Source: Sthenelais limicola (taxonomy: Eukaryota > Annelida > Polychaeta > Phyllodocida > Sigalionidae). From it: a stretch of DNA of 64,000 bases. Of this stretch, positions 12,201-23,504 are shown piece after piece (positions within the stretch are counted from its first letter, which is position 1; each line of letters begins with the position of its first letter). The position numbers and the translations under genes were made by a program. The stretch spans positions 120,367,374 to 120,431,373 of the forward strand of contig OW804098.1 in NCBI GenBank assembly GCA_942159475.1, given 5' to 3'. Under the pieces are notes generated by a model, which was not told the DNA's origin, ran no database searches, and was given only the letters and a program-made list of their open reading frames with translations.

Positions 12201-14480
12201 TACACTGAACCCTCTATATTGGATGGTAGTGATGGGTCTGTACACTGAACCCTCTATATTGGATGGTAGAGATGGGTCTGTACACTGAACCCTCTATATT
12301 GGATGGTAGAGATGGGTCTGTACACTGAACCCTCTATACTGGATGGTAGACATGGGTCTGTACACTGAACCCTCTATATTGGATGGTAGAGATGGATCTG
12401 TACACTGAACCCTCTATATTGGATGGTAGACATGGGTCTGTACACTGAACCCTCTATATTGGATGGTAGACATGGGTCTGTATGAACCCTCTATATAGGA
12501 TGGTAGAGATGGGTCTGTACACTGAACCCTCTATATTGGATGGTAGAGATGGGTCTGTACACTGAACCCTCTATATTGGATGGTAGACATGGGTCTGTAC
12601 ACTGAACCCTCTATATTGGATGGTAGAGATGGATCTGTACACTGAACCCTCTATATAGGATGGTAGAGATGGGTCTGTACACTGAACCCTCTATATTGGA
12701 TGGTAGACATGGGACTGTACACTGAACCCTCTATATTGGATGGTAGACATGGGTCTGTACACTGAACCCTCTATATTGGATGGTAGACATGGGTCTGTAC
12801 ACTGAACCCTCTATATTGGATGGTAGACATGGGTCTGTACACTGAACCCTCTATATTGGATGGTAGACATGGGTCTGTACACTGAACCCTCTATATTGTA
12901 CACTGAACCCTCTATATTGGATGGTAGACATGGACCTGTACACTGAACCCTCTATATTGGATGGTAGACATGGGTCTGTACACTGAACCCTCTATATTGG
13001 ATGGTAGAGATGTACACTGAACCCTCTATATTGGATGGTAGACATGGGTCTGTACACTGAACCCTCTATATTGGATGGTAGAGATGGGTGTGTGCACTGA
13101 ACCCTCTATATTGGATGGTAGACATGGGTCTGTACACTGAACCCTCTATATTGGATGGTAGAGATGGTACACTGAACCCTCTATATTGGATGGTAGAGAT
13201 GGGACTGTACACTGAACCCTCTATATTGGATGGTAGACATGGGTCTGTACACTGAACCCTCTATATTGGATGGTAGAGATGGGTGTGTGTACTGAACCCT
13301 CTATATTGGATGGTAGACATGGGTCTGTACACTGAACCCTCTATATTGGATGGTAGAGATGGGTCTGTACACTGAACCCTCTATATTGGATGGTAGAGAT
13401 GGGTCTGTACACTGAACCCTCTATATTGGATGGTAGACATGGGTCTGTACACTGAACCCTCTATATTGGATGGTAGAGATGGACCTGTACACTGAACCCT
13501 CTATATTGGATGGTAGACATGGATCTGTACACTGAACCCTCTATATTGGATGGTAGAGATGGGTCTGTACACTGAACCCTCTATATTGGGTCTGTACACT
13601 GAACCCTCTATATTGGGTCTGTACACTGAACCCTCTATATTGGATGGTAGAGCTGGATCTGTACACTGAACCCTCTATATTGGATGGTAGACATGGGTCT
13701 ATACACTCAACCCTCTATATTGGATGGTAGACATGGGTCTGTACATTGAACCCTCTATATTGGATGGTAGAGATGGGTCTGTACACTGAACCCTCTATAT
13801 TGGATGGTAGAGATGGGTCTGTACACTGAACCCTCTATATTGGATGGTAGACATGGGTCTGTACACTGAACCCTCTATATTGGATGGTAGAGATGGGTCT
13901 GTGCACTGAACCCTCTATATTGGATGGTAGACATGGATCTGTACACTGAACCCTCTATATTGGATGGTAGAGATGGATCTGTACACTGAACCCTCTATAT
14001 TGGATGGTAGAGATGGGTCTGTACACTGAACCCTCTATATTGGATGGTAGAGATGGGTCTGTTCACTGAACCCTCTATATTGGATGGTAGACATGGGTCT
14101 GTGCACTGAACCCTCTATATTGGATGGTAGAGATGGATCTGTACACTGAACCCTCTATATTGGATGGTAGTGATGGATCTGTACACTGAACCCTCTATAT
14201 TGGATGGTAGAGATGGGTCTGTACACTGAACCCTCTATATTGGATGGTAGAGATGGTACACTGAACCCTCTATATTGGATGGTAGAGATGGGTCTGTACA
14301 CTGAACCCTCTATATTGGATGGTAGAGATGGGTCTGTACACTGAACCCTCTATATTGGATGGTAGACATGGGTCTGTACACTGAACCCTCTATATTGGAT
14401 GGTAGAGATGGGTCTGTACACTGAACCCTCTATATTGGATGGTAGACATGGGTCTGTACACTGAACCCTCTATATTGGAT
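6259..14480 (+). repeat. 8.2-kb satellite of a 40-bp unit, about 200 copies
   Basis: The unit is GATGGTAGAGATGGGTCTGT followed by ACACTGAACCCTCTATATTG, 40 bp. Recurrent variants are GAC for GAG before ATGG, ATCT for GTCT, TATAG for TATTG, and a 35-bp form lacking five bases of GGTCTGT. It also contains the dyad GGGTCTGTACACTGAACCC. Every unit has TAG and TGA stops, so it does not code for protein. Longer-range order is visible: rare variants near 8271, 8721 and 9201 recur 2871 bp later, near 11142, 11592 and 12072. Other variants recur at spacings of 2756-2991 bp, so a block of over 2 kb has been duplicated within the array. Confidence 0.97.
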
Positions 14481-14483
14481 ATC

Positions 14484-14756
14484 TTCCAAGAAAATGAGAC
14501 ACAAGTCGCAAAATAGCTATTTTTCAAAGAGATTGATTCACTAAATTTCTTTGTTTGAATGTTCTGATATTTGGGGGGTTTACGGCCTTAAGTTAGATAA
14601 ATGTACCAGATTTCAAGACAGTGTACTAATTATATCCTTGCCTTTTGAAGCTCATCCTTTGGAGCATATTTACCCACTTTACTAGTAATTGCCCACCCAG
14701 AAATATTGGAGACTTTCTTTTCAAAAATAAAAATATCAAACTACCACCTGCATTCA
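14484..14756 (-). mobile_element. MITE family D, truncated copy joined to the satellite end
   Basis: It begins with CCAAGAAAATGAGACACAAG immediately after the last satellite unit and runs to TATCAAACTA, about two thirds of the family in reverse orientation. The same junction structure recurs at 14797, so the final satellite unit plus this D fragment forms a duplicated pair. Confidence 0.75.
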
Positions 14757-14797
14757 TCATGGTAGAGATGGGTCTGTACACTGAACCCTCTATATTT
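14757..14797 (+). repeat. Isolated 40-bp satellite unit between two family D copies
   Basis: CATGGTAGAGATGGGTCTGT plus ACACTGAACCCTCTATATTT is a single satellite unit outside the main array. It is bordered on the right by a full family D copy. It shows the sequence setting in which the 40-bp motif meets the D end. Confidence 0.85.
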
Positions 14798-14804
14798 GAT
14801 GTCG

Positions 14805-15205
14805 TCCAAGAAAATGAGTCACACGTTGCAAAATAGATATTTTTCAAAGTGATTGATTCACTAACTTTCTTTGATTAAATGTTCTGATCTTTGGGGGTTT
14901 TACGCCTTTAAGTCGGATGGATACATGTACCAGATTTCAAGACATTGTAATAAATATATCCTTGCGTTTTGAAGGCCTTCGTATGGAGGATACTTACTCA
15001 CTTTACTGATAATTGCCCACCCAGAAATATTGCAGACTTTCCTTTCAAAAATAAAAGTATCAAACTTAAATATAGAAATACTTATTAGATGTCCTTCATG
15101 TTTGCCTTCATTAGAATCCACTTGATGTAATCGTTTCATATAAGATAAGATCTCAAAATTGTTTTTCTGCGACTTGTGACTCATTTTCCTATGACACATC
15201 ACATA
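14805..15205 (-). mobile_element. MITE family D, nearly full copy, reverse orientation
   Basis: It runs from AAGAAAATGAGTCACACG to CATTTTCCTATGACACATCA, with the internal landmarks of the family in reverse (GTTTTGAAGGCCTTCGTATG). No coding content. Confidence 0.8.
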
Positions 15206-15909
15206 TTTGTGGTGTGTCCCAAGTCACAAAAATAATACTTATCAAATATGTTTTCCACAAGATCTCTGTGCTGAGTTGATCTCATCTTTTGGATGTTTGA
15301 TGCTGCTTGGTCACATAACAACAAGAACCAAATTCCAGTATATTACTTTACTATTGGTTCACCATCAGGAAATATTGCTTTTTTTCTCAAATACAAAATT
15401 AAAGAAGTGCATATCATATGTCCTACTGTTTACTATTATTGTAATCCCCCTGATTACAACTTATCACTTTGTCCCTGAGTAAAATCACTCAGTTAATCAG
15501 TCAACTCAAGGTGTTGGGAAGATTTATCAGCAAAGAACATAACAAATTGGCCGCCATTTTCATGATATTTTCTTTGGTTTTGGGGTCATAACTCAACACC
15601 ACATGATAATACAAACTACATTTTCATTTGTATCCATGAGTAAGGTCACCCAGACTGAAACATTGTGTGAATAACAATATAAAAGCAATCTAAGTTTGTA
15701 CATTTATTCCATACGTTTTTATACGAACTAAATGTCAATTAGGCATACATAAAAAAATATTAATACCACTTTCAAATATCACTTTGACCCTCAGTAAAAG
15801 CAATCAATCAATCAGTCAAATTTACGTGTTGGGAAGATTTATCAGCAAAGAACATAACAAGTTGCTGGCTGTGTCTCAGTGCCAGCTAAAGCCATCCTCT
15901 AGCATTAAC
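15206..15909. other. AT-rich region with divergent MITE-like sequence, no gene
   Basis: 15206-15440 loosely resembles family D (ACAAGATCTCTGTG, GAAATATTGC). ATTTATCAGCAAAGAACATAACAA occurs at about 15524 and again at 15839, marking a local duplication about 315 bp apart. No exon is supported. Confidence 0.4.
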
Positions 15910-16145
15910 GGGTCAAGCTTTCAGAAAATGTACAATTGGCCTTCATCAATCCTCTCAAATAACCCAACTTTAAGATGGAAATCAGGTTCAAAATACAGTT
16001 CAACATACACAGACTGATTTATTGAATAAATACAATACATAATACACTCAGATATACTCAGTATTTATCAGTTTTCACTCTAATTTACCAGAATTTGAGA
16101 GATGTGTAGAAGTGTAGATTGTGCATTTTCTGAAAATCTGACTCT
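15910..16145 (-). mobile_element. MITE family A, reverse copy with unusual 11-bp flanking repeat
   Basis: The ends GGGTCAAGCTTTCAGAAAAT and TGAAAATCTGACTC are recognisable. Both flanks carry TCTAGCATTAA, longer than the 4-bp duplication seen at other copies. Confidence 0.75.
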
Positions 16146-16640
16146 TCTAGCATTAAAGTGGAGTTTTTACGGGCGGCGGAGGCTGAGATGTTGCTTAGAG
16201 CGGTGACTTTTGACATGAGTCATTGTACGCAGTGGCTGACATTTGGGCTCCTAAAAGAGTGGCTCAGACTTAATGAGGCTAATCATTGAGTCGCTCATTC
16301 TGCTCAGTGCATCCCACTACACAGCTGTGTGTGCTTCTGTGGGTGCATTGTACTATACAGAATACGATTGTATCTTATAGGCCTTATTATAGGCCTTATT
16401 AACACCCTCTTAAAGTTAAAACTATGAGGGCTTGATATTTGAAATATGATATGAGGGTTGTTGCATTGAAACTCATTCATTTGAGCGAGGTAAGAGGTCT
16501 CTTAGAGGTCTCTCAGAGGACTCTCAGAGGTCTCTAAGACTAGTCTAAGAAATAAATCTTATATAGTACAATGCAAGTTATGATAAGAGGCAGTTGCGAG
16601 GCCTCTAAGAGTGGTTTTACCACACAATTGTATGTAGTGC
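16146..16640. repeat. Low-copy repeat with AGAGGTCTCT clusters
   Basis: 16470-16620 (from AAACTCATTCATTTGAGCGA to GAGGCCTCTAAGAGTGG) recurs at 17530-17655 with small differences. The interior has several GAGGTCTCT/AGAGGCCTCT inverted motifs. The function is unknown, and it flanks the retrotransposon fragment on both sides. Confidence 0.55.
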
Positions 16641-17372
16641 AGTATATATAAATATTTTTATTTCTCTTCATCATTTACATAAATAATCCAGTAAGAAACT
16701 AGGTGAAACCATTCAGCTCAGAGCTGTTCTTCCAAGGTACCCTAGGCATAATTTGTACAAAATACAAAATCACATTCACAAACACTTAAATCTAACATTG
16801 ACTGGTAAAATACATATCAATATTAAATAACAATATGATTGACCATTAATTCTTTAACCTTAGATGATGTCTGACTATATGACACATAACCGGTTAAAAG
16901 ATATTAAACATCCTGTACCGTATGAAGTATCTGAGTAATAAGCCACCTAGTTCACAAATATTCCTTCTATTTTTAGATGAAACTGGCTAAGAACATAACA
17001 CTTCCATGAATTCTTAGGCATCCTGTACTGGATGACATTTCTGTAAAAGTTAGTCTATACCATCTTATACTAGATGGTTTACATGTTTGAACATCACTGA
17101 TTTCTCAAGGATGTATCATTGATGAAATGATTTAAAATCTTTTAACTCCGCTATATTTTGCTGCTCTGGGGTCAAACTATTCCATAGCACAGGCAACACA
17201 TAAATGAAAGACCGTTTTATTTTTTCAGACTTTGGTGTAATTGATATCAAATTCTTTGCACCTTTAAACTCATTCATTTGTATATGTGTATAATTATCAT
17301 TGCTATACGATTTGTTTATAGGGTTTACCCCCAAGAGCTTTCTGCCCTTCGACAATGTAAAGTATGATCATA
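16641..17372 (-). mobile_element. Non-LTR retrotransposon 3' fragment (C-terminal coding end plus 3' UTR)
   Basis: The minus-strand frame at 17116-17355 encodes RSFIYVLPVLWNSLTPEQQN followed by a short FKSF segment, the typical C-terminal tail of jockey-superfamily ORF2 proteins (aromatic plus WNSLP-like, then FK..L). The 450 bp after its stop fit a 3' UTR. Everything upstream, including reverse transcriptase, is missing, as expected for a 5'-truncated insertion. It is a different copy, probably a different family, from the element at 1-2032. Confidence 0.6.
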
Positions 17373-17414
17373 TTGATAAACACTTCTGGTATGAGTTCTG
17401 AGGGGGGCAGTAAA

Positions 17415-17470
17415 TGGGTCAGATTCTCAGAAAATGTAGAATTTTCAGATCAACATATTAAGTAAATTCT
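17415..17470 (+). mobile_element. MITE family A, end fragment
   Basis: Only the first about 55 bp remains, beginning GGGTCAGATTCTCAGAAAAT. Confidence 0.65.
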
Positions 17471-17524
17471 GACGTCATAACAAAAGTCCTCTCTTTGGAG
17501 CATTAGTTCTACATCCGTTCACAG

Positions 17525-17800
17525 ATGAATTGAAACTCATGCATTTGAGCGAGATGAGAGGTCTCTCAGAGTTCTCTCAGACTAGTCTAAGAAAATAACC
17601 TTATATAGTGCAATGCAAGTTATGATAAGAGGGAGTTGCGAGGCCTCTAAAAGTGGTTAAAAATACACTCATATATATATTATATAGTGCAATGCACTCT
17701 ACGTGTAGCCTCATATATAGCTGTAGGATTTGCTTATAGGGTTTACCCCCAAGAGGTGTCTGCCCTGCCCTAATGTGAAGTATGATCATATAACTGAACG
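17525..17800. repeat. Second copy of the GAGGTCTCT repeat plus retrotransposon coding scrap
   Basis: 17530-17655 repeats 16470-16620. 17720-17790 (TTATAGGGTTTACCCCCAAG) repeats 17315-17365, the coding end of the neighbouring retrotransposon fragment. Together they suggest a local duplication that spans repeat and retroelement. Confidence 0.5.
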
Positions 17801-18008
17801 ATGTAGAGCTGTCTGGACTTCTGTTTGTATAAATATATCTACCGTATTTCCCTCTTTAGAAGCCCGGGCTTATATTATTTCAAATGGTGTTTAGACCAGG
17901 CTTATATTCGGGGCCCGGTTTATGTTACAATAACTAAAACAGGGAGTCCCAACCCCAGCCCTAGATAGGGGTTTGCTCATATTAAATCAACAGTTATTTC
18001 AGAGGATA

Positions 18009-18426
18009 TCATTGTGATCCGTTTCATGAAAATGGGTCATACGTCGCAAAAATTGGATTTTGAGATATCACCAAATGTGAAAAGATGAGATTAAGGGGAT
18101 TCCAATGGTAGTAAACACTGGGACACTTAATATGTATTTCTGTATTTTAAGTTTGACATTTTTATTTTGGAAAAATAAAGTTTGCAATGTTTCTAGGTGG
18201 GTAATTACCAGTAAAGTAACTAAACATCATCAATATGAAGGCCTTCAAAACGCAAGGATATATTTAATACTATGTCCTGAAATTTGGCATATAGGTTCAT
18301 ATGACTAAGTGTGCTGGACCCTTGAGAAATCAGAACATTTCAATGAAGGAATCTTATGAAAAAGTCACTTTGAAAAATATTAATTTTGCGACTTGGGACT
18401 CATTTTCTTATAATACATCACATATG
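18009..18426 (+). mobile_element. MITE family D, full copy
   Basis: It starts TTGTGATCCGTTTCATGAAA and ends TTGGGACTCATTTTCTTATA, followed by the usual ACATCACATATG. The frames inside it are transposon noise. Confidence 0.8.
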
Positions 18427-18619
18427 TATATTCTGACAACTTATGTTGTACGTGATTCTACAATGTATTCACCAACACTACTTCGTCTCACTTTGTTTCT
18501 ACTTCCACTTCAGCTGCAATTGAGACATAAGTTAGACTAGAGTACAACAGCAGGTGACTGTGTACACAGGTGGAGTCTGTGAAGGCATCACGGCAGACAA
18601 CTATTGGGAGTTTTCTTAC

Positions 18620-18715
18620 ATACAATGAAAGAGAGAGAAAGGAAGCGAGATAGGTGTAAGAGGGAGACAGGCAGAGAGGTGAGAGAGGGAGGGGGGAAGG
18701 AGGAGAGAATTTAAG
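18620..18715 (+). repeat. Short GA-rich (purine) tract
   Basis: About 95 bp of GAGAGAGAAAGG-like sequence directly upstream of a MITE A copy. Simple sequence without coding potential. Confidence 0.8.
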
Positions 18716-18726
18716 AAGATTTATTA

Positions 18727-18962
18727 GGGTCAGATTGTCAGAAAATGTACAATTGGCAGCTCTACACGAATAGAAAATTCTGCTAAATTAGGCTGAATAA
18801 TGATGAATACCTGGTATATCTCAGTACTTTTGCGTATCACATTGATTTAAATTATTGGTTCTGTTATGTTGAACCGCATTTTAAAGCTAATTCTTGTATT
18901 AAATGTGGGTTATTTGAGGGGATTGGTGAAGACGAATTGTACATTTTTTGAAGATATGACCC
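18727..18962 (+). mobile_element. MITE family A, full copy
   Basis: It begins GGGTCAGATTGTCAGAAAAT and ends AAGATATGACCC, with a clean 4-bp duplication ATTA at 18723-18726 and 18963-18966. Confidence 0.88.
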
Positions 18963-18966
18963 ATTA

Positions 18967-19899
18967 TCTCAGTAATCAGTCCAGATGTAATAGTTCTGAT
19001 GACATCACCACAGGGCATGTGACTGGAACTATCAGTCCGTACTGAAGCAAATCCTTACTGACAAAAATCCTTAGTAAGCTATTTTCCATGCTTAGGTAGG
19101 CGCAATTTTCTGTGTAAGAATTGCTTCAGCAAAAGTATACATTATTCCCTATATGGTATTATTATACACACATAGCTCTGAAAACAAGATATCTAGAGGG
19201 AGTTACGCGTAGTGCGTATTTCACTAGTCATTTACGTGGGGTTGTCATGACAACCATTCTGCTTTTCTACTAAGATTATTGATACAATTCAAATTCATGA
19301 CTCGATTTTTGTCTATTTTGATGGTTGAAAGCATGTATAATAAACCATTGCTTTCAGTCGCTTAGAGTAATACTCACGCTCCTTCATCTAACTTGTTAGT
19401 TAACCTTTATTCATGCTAGCTAACATGAATGTGCCAGTAATCTTTCTCGAAGAAGTCCAGTGATACAGGTGCCGCTATAAATGTGAGCCTTCATCACTAA
19501 CTTATGATAAACCTAACAAGGATAGGTTCAACATAGGCAATACCAAATGTATATAATATAAATATATTATATGTCTACAGATTTATCATGTTTCCGCATG
19601 ATTTAGCAAACCTGTATACTCATAACCATGTTAAAAGCGACAAATTATAATGAATAGAATCAATAGATTAGGCTTGATGTGTAGACCTGCCGATAGTCTT
19701 TTTTCTGATGCCATAACCCAAATCAAAGAGATTATGCTAATATAAACCAATAGAATGAATAGATCATGCTTGATGCTTAGATTGGTCAAATGTATGCTTT
19801 GTTGATGCTCTAACCAATATTCAAAATGACAAATCAGAACAATTTGATCAATTATGTTTGATGAGTTGATTGCACATTACTCCCAGTGAAGTGTGTATC
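18967..19899. other. AT-rich intergenic sequence, no gene recognised
   Basis: Mostly unique in this window. Two half-similar stretches at about 19560-19700 and 19730-19860 share AATAGATTAGGCTTGATG-like words, which suggests an old decayed repeat. No exon or RNA gene is supported. Confidence 0.4.
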
Positions 19900-20056
19900 A
19901 CATAAATAGATGGAACCTAGCAAGGGGGAAGTCTGTACACTTGTTATTGACCGAGGGAGCGCAGGAAGATAGAGGGCTTTAGCCCGAGATCTTCTGCGCT
20001 CCCGAGGTCACTTACAAGTGTACAGACTTCACCCGAGCTTTGTTCCATATTTATTA
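19900..20056. repeat. Long near-perfect palindrome (foldback element)
   Basis: Arm 19928-19970 (GAAGTCTGTACACTTGT ... GGGAGCGCAGGAAGAT) pairs with 19989-20030 (ATCTTCTGCGCTCCC ... ACAAGTGTACAGACTTC), about 38 of 42 positions. The pairing continues inward through GGGCTTTAGCCC and outward through ATAAATAGATGGAAC/GTTCCATATTTATT. In all, about 155 bp folds on itself. It resembles a foldback MITE. Confidence 0.85.
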
Positions 20057-20520
20057 CACCCCATTAATAAATAAAAAATATAATTAATTAAAAATAAAAG
20101 AAGTAATTTAAGTTTTTGGTGGACCTACTTGTTGTATGCGCCAAGGGTGACATAACTCACATGTTATGCACCACTTTGACCAAGTGTGACATACAATGCT
20201 GAAGGTATAGGAAGCAACATCAGAGGGGTGTAATAACATTTGTATGTAGAGGTGTGTGGTACATAGCATGTGGTACATTGTTTCGTACCACATGGGCGGG
20301 GCGTATCAATGTGCAAAATAAACTCATTTGATTCATTTCCGTCCACGCGGGAAAATGCGTTGTCAATGACTCTTACTAGCGTTAGTAATGTTGCAACGTT
20401 ACGATGTTCACTATTGCATTGTCGCCGGCATCAGTGAGAGAAGAATGGCCGTAACTTTGTAAGGAAATAAAGGTCTATCTGTTGTAGTTCATAGTTAATT
20501 TAACACCCCCGTGGAGTAAA
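20057..20520. other. Low-copy stretch with CpG-richer patch, no confirmed gene
   Basis: 20330-20470 is richer in CpG than its surroundings (CCACGCGGG, GTCGCCGGC). It contains ATGGCCGTAACTTT followed by GTAAGG, which could be a tiny first coding exon with a donor site. No downstream exon was found, so no gene is called. Confidence 0.3.
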
Positions 20521-20692
20521 AATAGCACCGCATCTTGTAGGTGGTCTGGCATAAAGGATCACATAGACCCTTGACAAATCTTTTTGATATAACACACTTG
20601 TCTAGGGCTTGTGTGCCATGCAAAAAGAAACGTCTCGGGTTAATGTGATCCTTTATGCAAGACCACCTACGAGATGCGGTACTATCATATTG
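20521..20692. mobile_element. Foldback MITE with 46-bp inverted ends
   Basis: Left arm (ACCGCATCTTGTAGGTGGTC, then TGGCATAAAGGATCACAT) is mirrored at 20643-20690 (GTGATCCTTTATGCAAGACC, then ACCTACGAGATGCGGT). The loop of about 70 bp is unique. A fragment with the same start (GTGGAGTAAAAATAGCACC) occurs at 51837. Confidence 0.8.
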
Positions 20693-21224
20693 TCCATTTT
20701 CTGATGTCCTAACCCATAATTGTAACCGTGATTGATGTTTTGTTATATTATCATATTATTTAATTGGAGGTCGTTTGGAAGACCTGCATTTATGCAGATG
20801 TCCTTACCCACTTCCTGGATTTTTTAATGATGTTAATGATTGATGATACTATAAAGAACAAGTCAAATGTAACTGTATATTGAATCCTGAATAAAAGTAT
20901 TATATATATATAATTAAGAGGTGAAATTTAGAATAATAGAATAAATAGATTATGCCGGCTCACGTGGAAGCAGCAGTGAGAAGTGCGGTGAGACAGACCC
21001 AGCTAGAAATGTGAGCTTTCATCTCTAACACATGATAACATTAAACAACACTAGGATTAATAGGCATATTTTTCAAACAAACACAATATCAAATACACTC
21101 CGATTTGCATTTATCATTATTCAGCACAAAAGGGATTGTCCATTTTCTGATGCTCGAACCCATTATAAAAAGGTGACAAATTAGAACGATAGAATGAATA
21201 AATTGTTATATGTTTCAGAAAAAA
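20693..21224. other. AT-rich intergenic sequence, no gene
   Basis: It contains the phrase GCTATAAATGTGAGC-like near 21000, recurring at about 19470 and 21640, so an old interspersed repeat is likely. No coding feature is supported. Confidence 0.35.
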
Positions 21225-21605
21225 TTAGTATTAAAATTAATATTTTTCATAGTGTTTTGTCACACGATCTCTTTATTGAAATGTTCTGATTTTTGTAGGG
21301 TTTAGCACTTATAGTCATACTAATCCATGTAACAAATTTCGGGACATTGTATTAAGTATATCCTTGCATTTTGAAGGCCTTCATATGGAGTATATTTAGT
21401 TACTTTACACATAGTTACCCATCCAGAAACATTGCAAATTAAAAAAAATATATATAAAATATAAAATACAGAAACACTTCTTAAATGGCCTTCATGTTTA
21501 CTATCTTTAGAATCAGCTTGATCTCCTCCTTTCAAATATTGTGATATCTCAAAATCCATATTTTTGCGTCTTATGACACATTTTCCTAAAACGGATCACA
21601 ATTAT
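21225..21605 (-). mobile_element. MITE family D, full copy, reverse orientation
   Basis: The right end CATTTTCCTAAAACGGATCA and the reverse internal landmarks (TTTGAAGGCCTTCATATGGA) identify it. Flanked by AT-rich DNA. Confidence 0.8.
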
Positions 21606-21884
21606 GCGAACTCACAGGCAGGCAGTAGTAGGACCAGACGCCGCTATAAATGTTAGCTTTCATCTCTAACTGGCAGTCAGTGTGGACACTTGCTGCGTGC
21701 AGCTCACAAAGTCAAGTGGAAGAGAACGTTTAGTATAATTTCTAAATCTGGTTCTTTCTTCTCAGCTTCTTAATGTTGTGGCTTGGAATTGGCAATAAGA
21801 AGACAAGAGTTTCTTTTGTTTTTTTTTAATTTATTTATTATTCATCCCGGAGTGTGTGGGTGTGTTGAGACTGATTGTGTAGGT

Positions 21885-22125
21885 GAGTCAGACTTTCAGA
21901 AAATGCACAATCTACAGTTCTGCACATCTCTTAAGTTCTGCTAAATTAGAGTGAAAAATGATGAATACTGAGTATATATGAGTGTATTCTGCACTGTATT
22001 CATTCAATAAACATGTCTGGATATGTTGAACTTTATTTTGAACCTGATTTTGAACCTAATTTGGAATTATTTCAGGGGATTTCTGAAGGCCAATAATTTT
22101 TGTGCATTTTCTGAAAACTTGAGCC
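21885..22125 (+). mobile_element. MITE family A, divergent subfamily (GCACAATCTACA type)
   Basis: It starts GAGTCAGACTTTCAGAAAAT followed by GCACAATCTACAG, and ends CATTTTCTGAAAACTTGAGCC. The GCACAATCTACA variant is shared with copies at 35950, 44610 and 45777 and so defines a subfamily. The short frame ending at 22211 is not a gene. Confidence 0.8.
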
Positions 22126-23500
22126 AGTTTTGTTTCAAAGTGTTTTTGTCTGGGATGTCTGGAGTTATATATGGTACAGGTAGAGTGACTCAATACAGCA
22201 TAGGCTGGTAAGTTTTACTGATTAAGCATTAATTCCCGATGTGATTGGCAAAAGCAGTTGGTGTAGTGAATCTGTCACCACACAAATTGCAGTGAATATC
22301 AGGCCTCACCCAAACTCAGGTTCAATCTTGACATGGCAAAGTAAAACCAGACACAGTTCTGTTAGTATCACCGGTTTATTCCCCTCTTGGACGACCCTGT
22401 GACACCAGTGGTGTGCCGTAGTCAGATATCAATGCCAGAGACATACGGAGACTCACCGTCTATGGCAAGCAGTAGAAAAGGGTATTACAAGAGTAACAAG
22501 GCAAATCATCTAATATATCAGACATGTTTAGTCCATGAGCCAGCCCCCTGATTTGGGTTTCATTGGTACCACTTGGGGGTTAGGGTAATGCTACCAATGA
22601 TTTTTAAGTAGACACATGTCTAGGGCACATGAAAATGAATGATAGCAGTTTCAACGCGGCAGATTTACCCTGGTACAGCCGTTTTAGTTTGTCGAAAAAA
22701 CATTATTACACATTATATCATAACATTATATCATAACAAAAACCATGAAAATATAAATATACACGACAGAATTATTCGAGGCATCTCATATGAACTACAT
22801 ATTATGGGCTTTAATCAATTTAATATGAGCTAAGCTCTTTGCTTGCTCACTATTGTGAATGTAGGTCATTTAAGATAGCTGTAACCTAATAAGCGATTTT
22901 ATGCAAATATTAAAATCGCAGAATTATCAGCGGATATGCATGTTCTATAGCTCAAAAAATGGGAAATGTTGTCTAGTGTTATTGGTTTTATATTCGTTTA
23001 GCTTTATTTTTATTGAGTTATACAAATAAATGTGAAAGCCGGGTCCCCTAGTGGCAATTTTAGGAACGTTCCGTGCAGCAAATTTGGGTAACTATTGCCA
23101 CATTAAAAGTGCATAAGGAAGAGGATCCCGCAAAAATAAATTCCTTTGCATTTTGTTTTGGGTCAAACCACAGATTGCCTGGACTATAAAGCAACTGTCA
23201 GCACATGGTAAGAAAATGATGCTTTTGTCACAAACGTCCACATCCATCTCAAATATGGCTCTAAGCTGCACTACTATAAATGTTAAATTCCAGAAGGAAC
23301 AAAAGCCAGAGTAATAGGGGAGATGGTAGAGACAGGAAAAAGATGACAGACAGACTGTGATGAGGGAGTGGATAAAACCAGTTACAGCCCCCAGCCCCTA
23401 GGGGGAGTGTGTGTTTGAGTGTTGAGGAGGCAAAATGGAGTCAACATGTGCACGTGTGCCTAACTACAGATAGCTCTGATAAGCTGCGCACGCATCCACA
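22126..23500. other. Low-copy region, no gene recognised
   Basis: About 1.4 kb with no identifiable repeat family. Minor features are the perfect palindrome GGAACGTTCC near 23070 and TAGTGGCAA/TTGCCAC facing each other around it. I see no exon with good splice sites and family similarity. Confidence 0.4.
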
Positions 23501-23504
23501 GTAC

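Noticed and set aside
6259..14480. CRISPR-like array
   Set aside because: Units are contiguous with no unique spacers, and the setting is eukaryotic. It is a satellite.
17601..17789. 62-codon minus-strand frame as a gene
   Set aside because: It is built from a low-copy repeat and a scrap of retrotransposon coding sequence.
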